A stretch of 64,000 nucleotides of DNA, taken from NCBI RefSeq assembly GCF_039904985.1, contig NZ_CP157005.1:2790001-2854000 (forward strand), in the 5' to 3' direction. The notes beneath the pieces were generated by a model that saw nothing but the letters and a program-made list of their open reading frames with translations, ran no database searches and had not been told where the DNA came from. The position numbers and the translations under genes are program-made. Positions 61,509-64,000 of the stretch are shown here, piece after piece (within the stretch, counting starts at the first letter, position 1; the number at the start of each line of letters is the position of its first letter). This DNA is from Methylomonas sp. AM2-LC. Lineage in GTDB: Bacteria; Pseudomonadota; Gammaproteobacteria; Methylococcales; Methylomonadaceae.

Positions 61509-64000
61509 ATGTATCAGCCTGGTGTATCCGCAATCCCATTCCGGCACTCATGTTATTTGTGTTGTTAAGTTTTGGTGGCATCATGAGCTTCAAAGCCATG
61601 AAAATACAAAATTTTCCGGATTTAGATTTACCAACGGTGACGGTATCGGCCAGCTTGCCCGGTGCTTCGCCCACTCAGCTTGAAAACGAAGTTGCGCGTA
61701 AAATCGAAGATTCGATTGCAACTTTGCAAGGCTTAAAACACATGACCACCAAAATACAGGATGGCAGTGTCAAAATTACGGTTGAGTTCCGTCTAGAAAA
61801 GCCCGTACAAGAAGCCATGGAAGATGTTCGCTCTGCAGTCTCAAAAGTGCGTGCTGATCTACCCACCGATGTCAGAGATCCTATTGTTACCAAAGTGGAT
61901 TTGGCCAGTTCGCCTATTTTGGCTTACACCGTGGCCTCATCCAGCAGGGATGTAGAAGCCTTGTCCTGGTTTGTCGAAAACACTATCGCCAAAAAACTGT
62001 TAACTGTGCCAGGTGTGGGTGCTGTTAAACGGGTAGGGGGGGTTAGTCGTGAGATTACTATTGCTTTAGATCCACTTAAACTTCAGGCACTCAACGCCAC
62101 TGCTACCAGTATTTCACAACAACTGAAGCAGATACAGCAGGAAAGTGCCGGTGGTCGTGCCGTGTTGGGCGTTGGCGAACAACCCTTGCGTACCTTGGGT
62201 AACGTAAAATCTGCGCAGGAAATAGGGGCAATACCCATCTACCTTGATAATGGCAGCCGTATACGTTTAGAGCAAATAGCCACAGTCAGTGATGCGATTG
62301 CAGAACCACGCGAAATGGCTTTATTGAATGGTAAGCCGGTTGTCAGTTTTGAAGTGACGCGTAGCCGTGGCGCCAGTGAAGTGGAAGTGGCCGCGGGCGT
62401 GCAAAAGTTATTGAAAGTATTAGAAGCCGAAAATAGCGATATTGAAATTACGCAAGCGTTTGATTTCGTTACGATGGTGCAAGAAGACTTTCAGGGTTCC
62501 ATGAATATGATTTATGAAGGCTCTGTATTGGCTGTATTGGTGGTCTGGATATTTTTACGTGATTGGCGAGCAACGTTTGTCTCCGCTATCGCCTTGCCTT
62601 TATCGGTGATTCCAGCATTCTTTGGCATGCATTATTTTGGTTTTTCGCTTAATACCGTTACCTTGCTGGCTTTATCATTGTCAATTGGCATTTTGGTTGA
62701 TGATGCCATCGTCGAAGTAGAAAACATTACCCGTCATTTACGGATGGGCAAAACCCCCTATCAAGCTGCAATGGAAGCGGCTGATGAGATTGGGCTGGCG
62801 GTTATTGCCACCACGTTTGCCTTGGTGGCTGTGTTTTTGCCTACCGCATTTATGGATGGGATTCCCGGTCGATTCTTTAAACAATTTGGCTGGACGGCTG
62901 CACTTGCCATCATGGCTTCTCTGGTGGTTGCGCGTATGCTGACCCCGTTAATGGCTGCCTATTTGTTAAAAGACACCGGACAGGTAATACATAGCACAGG
63001 TCGCATCATGCAATATTACATGCAATTGGCAACTTGGTGCCTTAAGCATCGCTTGATTACATTAATGGGTGCCATTGTATTTTTTGTGGGTACATTATTT
63101 TTAATTCCGTTATTACCGACAGGCTTTATCCCCGCCGATGATAGTTCTCAGACACAAGTTTTTGTGGAATTAGCGCCAGGTTCGACCTTGGCACAAACGC
63201 ATGAAGCGGCGGAAATAGCGCGGGAGTTAGTCAAAAAAGTACCTTACGTCGATTCTATCTATACCACTATTGGTGGTGGTTCAGCCGGTAGCGATGCACT
63301 TTCTGGCAGTCAATCTAGCGAAGTACGTAAAGCCACACTAACCGTTACATTGACTGAGCGTCAGGACCGTCCAGTGCGTAAACAGGTTATAGAACAAAAT
63401 ATACGCATAGCCTTGGAACAATTACCTAGCGCACGCTTTAAAGTGGGCTTAGGGGGCAATGGCGAAAAGTATGTGTTAGTGCTGAGTGGTGATGATAGCT
63501 TAGCTTTAAATACCGCTGCTCGTGCAGTAGAAAAAGATTTGCGCACCATACCTGGACTGGGCAGTATTGCCTCTTCCGCTGCACTGGTAAGGCCCGAAAT
63601 TTCGGTACTGCCCGATTTTGCACGCGCTGCCGATTTAGGGGTAACCAGTGCCAGTATTGCGCAAACGCTACGCATTGCAACGGTTGGCGACTATGATTAT
63701 TCCTTACCGAAATTAAATCTTGAGCAACGACAAGTCCCTGTTATGGTTAAACTGACTGATACAGGACGTAGTGATCTGTCTGTGTTGGAACGCTTGGCTG
63801 TACCGAGTATAAAAGCAGGCTTAAACGCTGTTATGCTTAAACAAGTGGCTACGCTGAGTTTGGGCAGTGGTCCGGCTGTCATCGACCGCTATGATCGTTC
63901 ACGTAACGTTAACTTTGAAATAGAACTGTCTGATCTACCCTTGGGTGATGTAACCAATGCTGTAGAAAACTTACCCAGTATGCAGAATTTGCCAAATGGT
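61505..64000 (+). CDS. RND efflux permease, 3' end beyond window
   Basis: This frame is open from the ATG at 61505 to the window edge (832 codons) and encodes a proton-driven RND transporter; full-length proteins have about 1020-1050 residues, so about one fifth is missing. It starts MNVSAWCIRNPIPALMLFVL. The TM4 motif SIGILVDDAIVEVENI has the proton-relay Asp pair, and IFLRDWRATFVSAIALPLSV and SLVVARMLTPLMAAYLL follow, then the second periplasmic loop. Export substrates are unknown; the HAE1/HAE2 subtype cannot be told. It is co-translated with the adaptor through ATGA. Confidence 0.93.
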   Translation, partial: MNVSAWCIRNPIPALMLFVLLSFGGIMSFKAMKIQNFPDLDLPTVTVSASLPGASPTQLENEVARKIEDSIATLQGLKHMTTKIQDGSVKITVEFRLEKPVQEAMEDVRSAVSKVRADLPTDVRDPIVTKVDLASSPILAYTVASSSRDVEALSWFVENTIAKKLLTVPGVGAVKRVGGVSREITIALDPLKLQALNATATSISQQLKQIQQESAGGRAVLGVGEQPLRTLGNVKSAQEIGAIPIYLDNGSRIRLEQIATVSDAIAEPREMALLNGKPVVSFEVTRSRGASEVEVAAGVQKLLKVLEAENSDIEITQAFDFVTMVQEDFQGSMNMIYEGSVLAVLVVWIFLRDWRATFVSAIALPLSVIPAFFGMHYFGFSLNTVTLLALSLSIGILVDDAIVEVENITRHLRMGKTPYQAAMEAADEIGLAVIATTFALVAVFLPTAFMDGIPGRFFKQFGWTAALAIMASLVVARMLTPLMAAYLLKDTGQVIHSTGRIMQYYMQLATWCLKHRLITLMGAIVFFVGTLFLIPLLPTGFIPADDSSQTQVFVELAPGSTLAQTHEAAEIARELVKKVPYVDSIYTTIGGGSAGSDALSGSQSSEVRKATLTVTLTERQDRPVRKQVIEQNIRIALEQLPSARFKVGLGGNGEKYVLVLSGDDSLALNTAARAVEKDLRTIPGLGSIASSAALVRPEISVLPDFARAADLGVTSASIAQTLRIATVGDYDYSLPKLNLEQRQVPVMVKLTDTGRSDLSVLERLAVPSIKAGLNAVMLKQVATLSLGSGPAVIDRYDRSRNVNFEIELSDLPLGDVTNAVENLPSMQNLPNG

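Overview
The window looks like chromosomal DNA of a Gram-negative gammaproteobacterium. It carries outer-membrane and periplasmic systems (an RND tripartite pump, an alginate-export-type porin, MsrPQ), an exosortase with a PEP-CTERM-like protein, and housekeeping genes of proteobacterial type (accBC, aroQ, rpe). The moderate, slightly AT-rich composition, the exosortase, the Anbu cluster and the many small palindromic repeats would fit a Methylococcales-type methanotroph. No diagnostic gene such as pmoA or mxaF is present, so that placement is inference. No rRNA, tRNA, CRISPR array or prophage was seen. One intact IS30-family element is present.

Layout. 0.4-4.3 kb: an XRE/2TM regulator, then a leftward exosortase-EpsI-GspF/PilC-like operon. 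4.6-13.6 kb: an extended Anbu (bacterial proteasome-like) cluster with two Anbu paralogs, a circularly permuted ATP-grasp protein, an alpha-E protein, a giant transglutaminase/DUF2126 protein and a VOC/HPPD-like protein. 13.8-21.3 kb: a ModA-like binding protein with an alginate-export porin, an NlpE-like protein, a multicopper oxidase, and a PepSY membrane protein across a Fur-box-like site. 21.4-24.9 kb: EthD/LysR, an orphan Phd antitoxin, a strong candidate small RNA on the minus strand, and the IS30 element. 24.9-29.5 kb: rpe, two thioredoxin-fold proteins, aroQ-accB-accC with a good terminator.

29.5-37 kb is repeat-rich: a SIMPL protein, a flavodoxin, a heme-binding HbpS/GlcG-like protein, a PEP-CTERM-like protein and a two-component system, separated by palindromic repeats and two copies of a MITE-like element with long terminal inverted repeats that themselves fold. 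37-40 kb: small membrane proteins, a SulP transporter and a beta-carbonic anhydrase, plausibly a bicarbonate module. 40.4-43.5 kb: an accessory cluster of a coiled-coil protein, an exported protein and an exported metacaspase-like peptidase. 43.8-45.4 kb: msrPQ. 45.6-47.5 kb: a short LOV blue-light photoreceptor between SRPBCC and sterol-desaturase-family genes, next to a divergent PAS-GGDEF-EAL protein. 50-56.4 kb: VKOR, two DUF2934 proteins, an exported phosphodiesterase and a 1019-residue receptor-like membrane protein. 56.9-64 kb: a divergent class D beta-lactamase and a TetR-controlled RND efflux operon whose permease runs off the window.

The strongest candidates for something undescribed are: the structured small RNA at about 23.24-23.42 kb; the LOV/SRPBCC/sterol-desaturase operon; the metacaspase cluster; the HPPD-like member of the Anbu cluster; and the MITE-like element. 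Starts were re-chosen where a Shine-Dalgarno match or ATGA overlap favoured an internal codon; these choices are stated in the entries.
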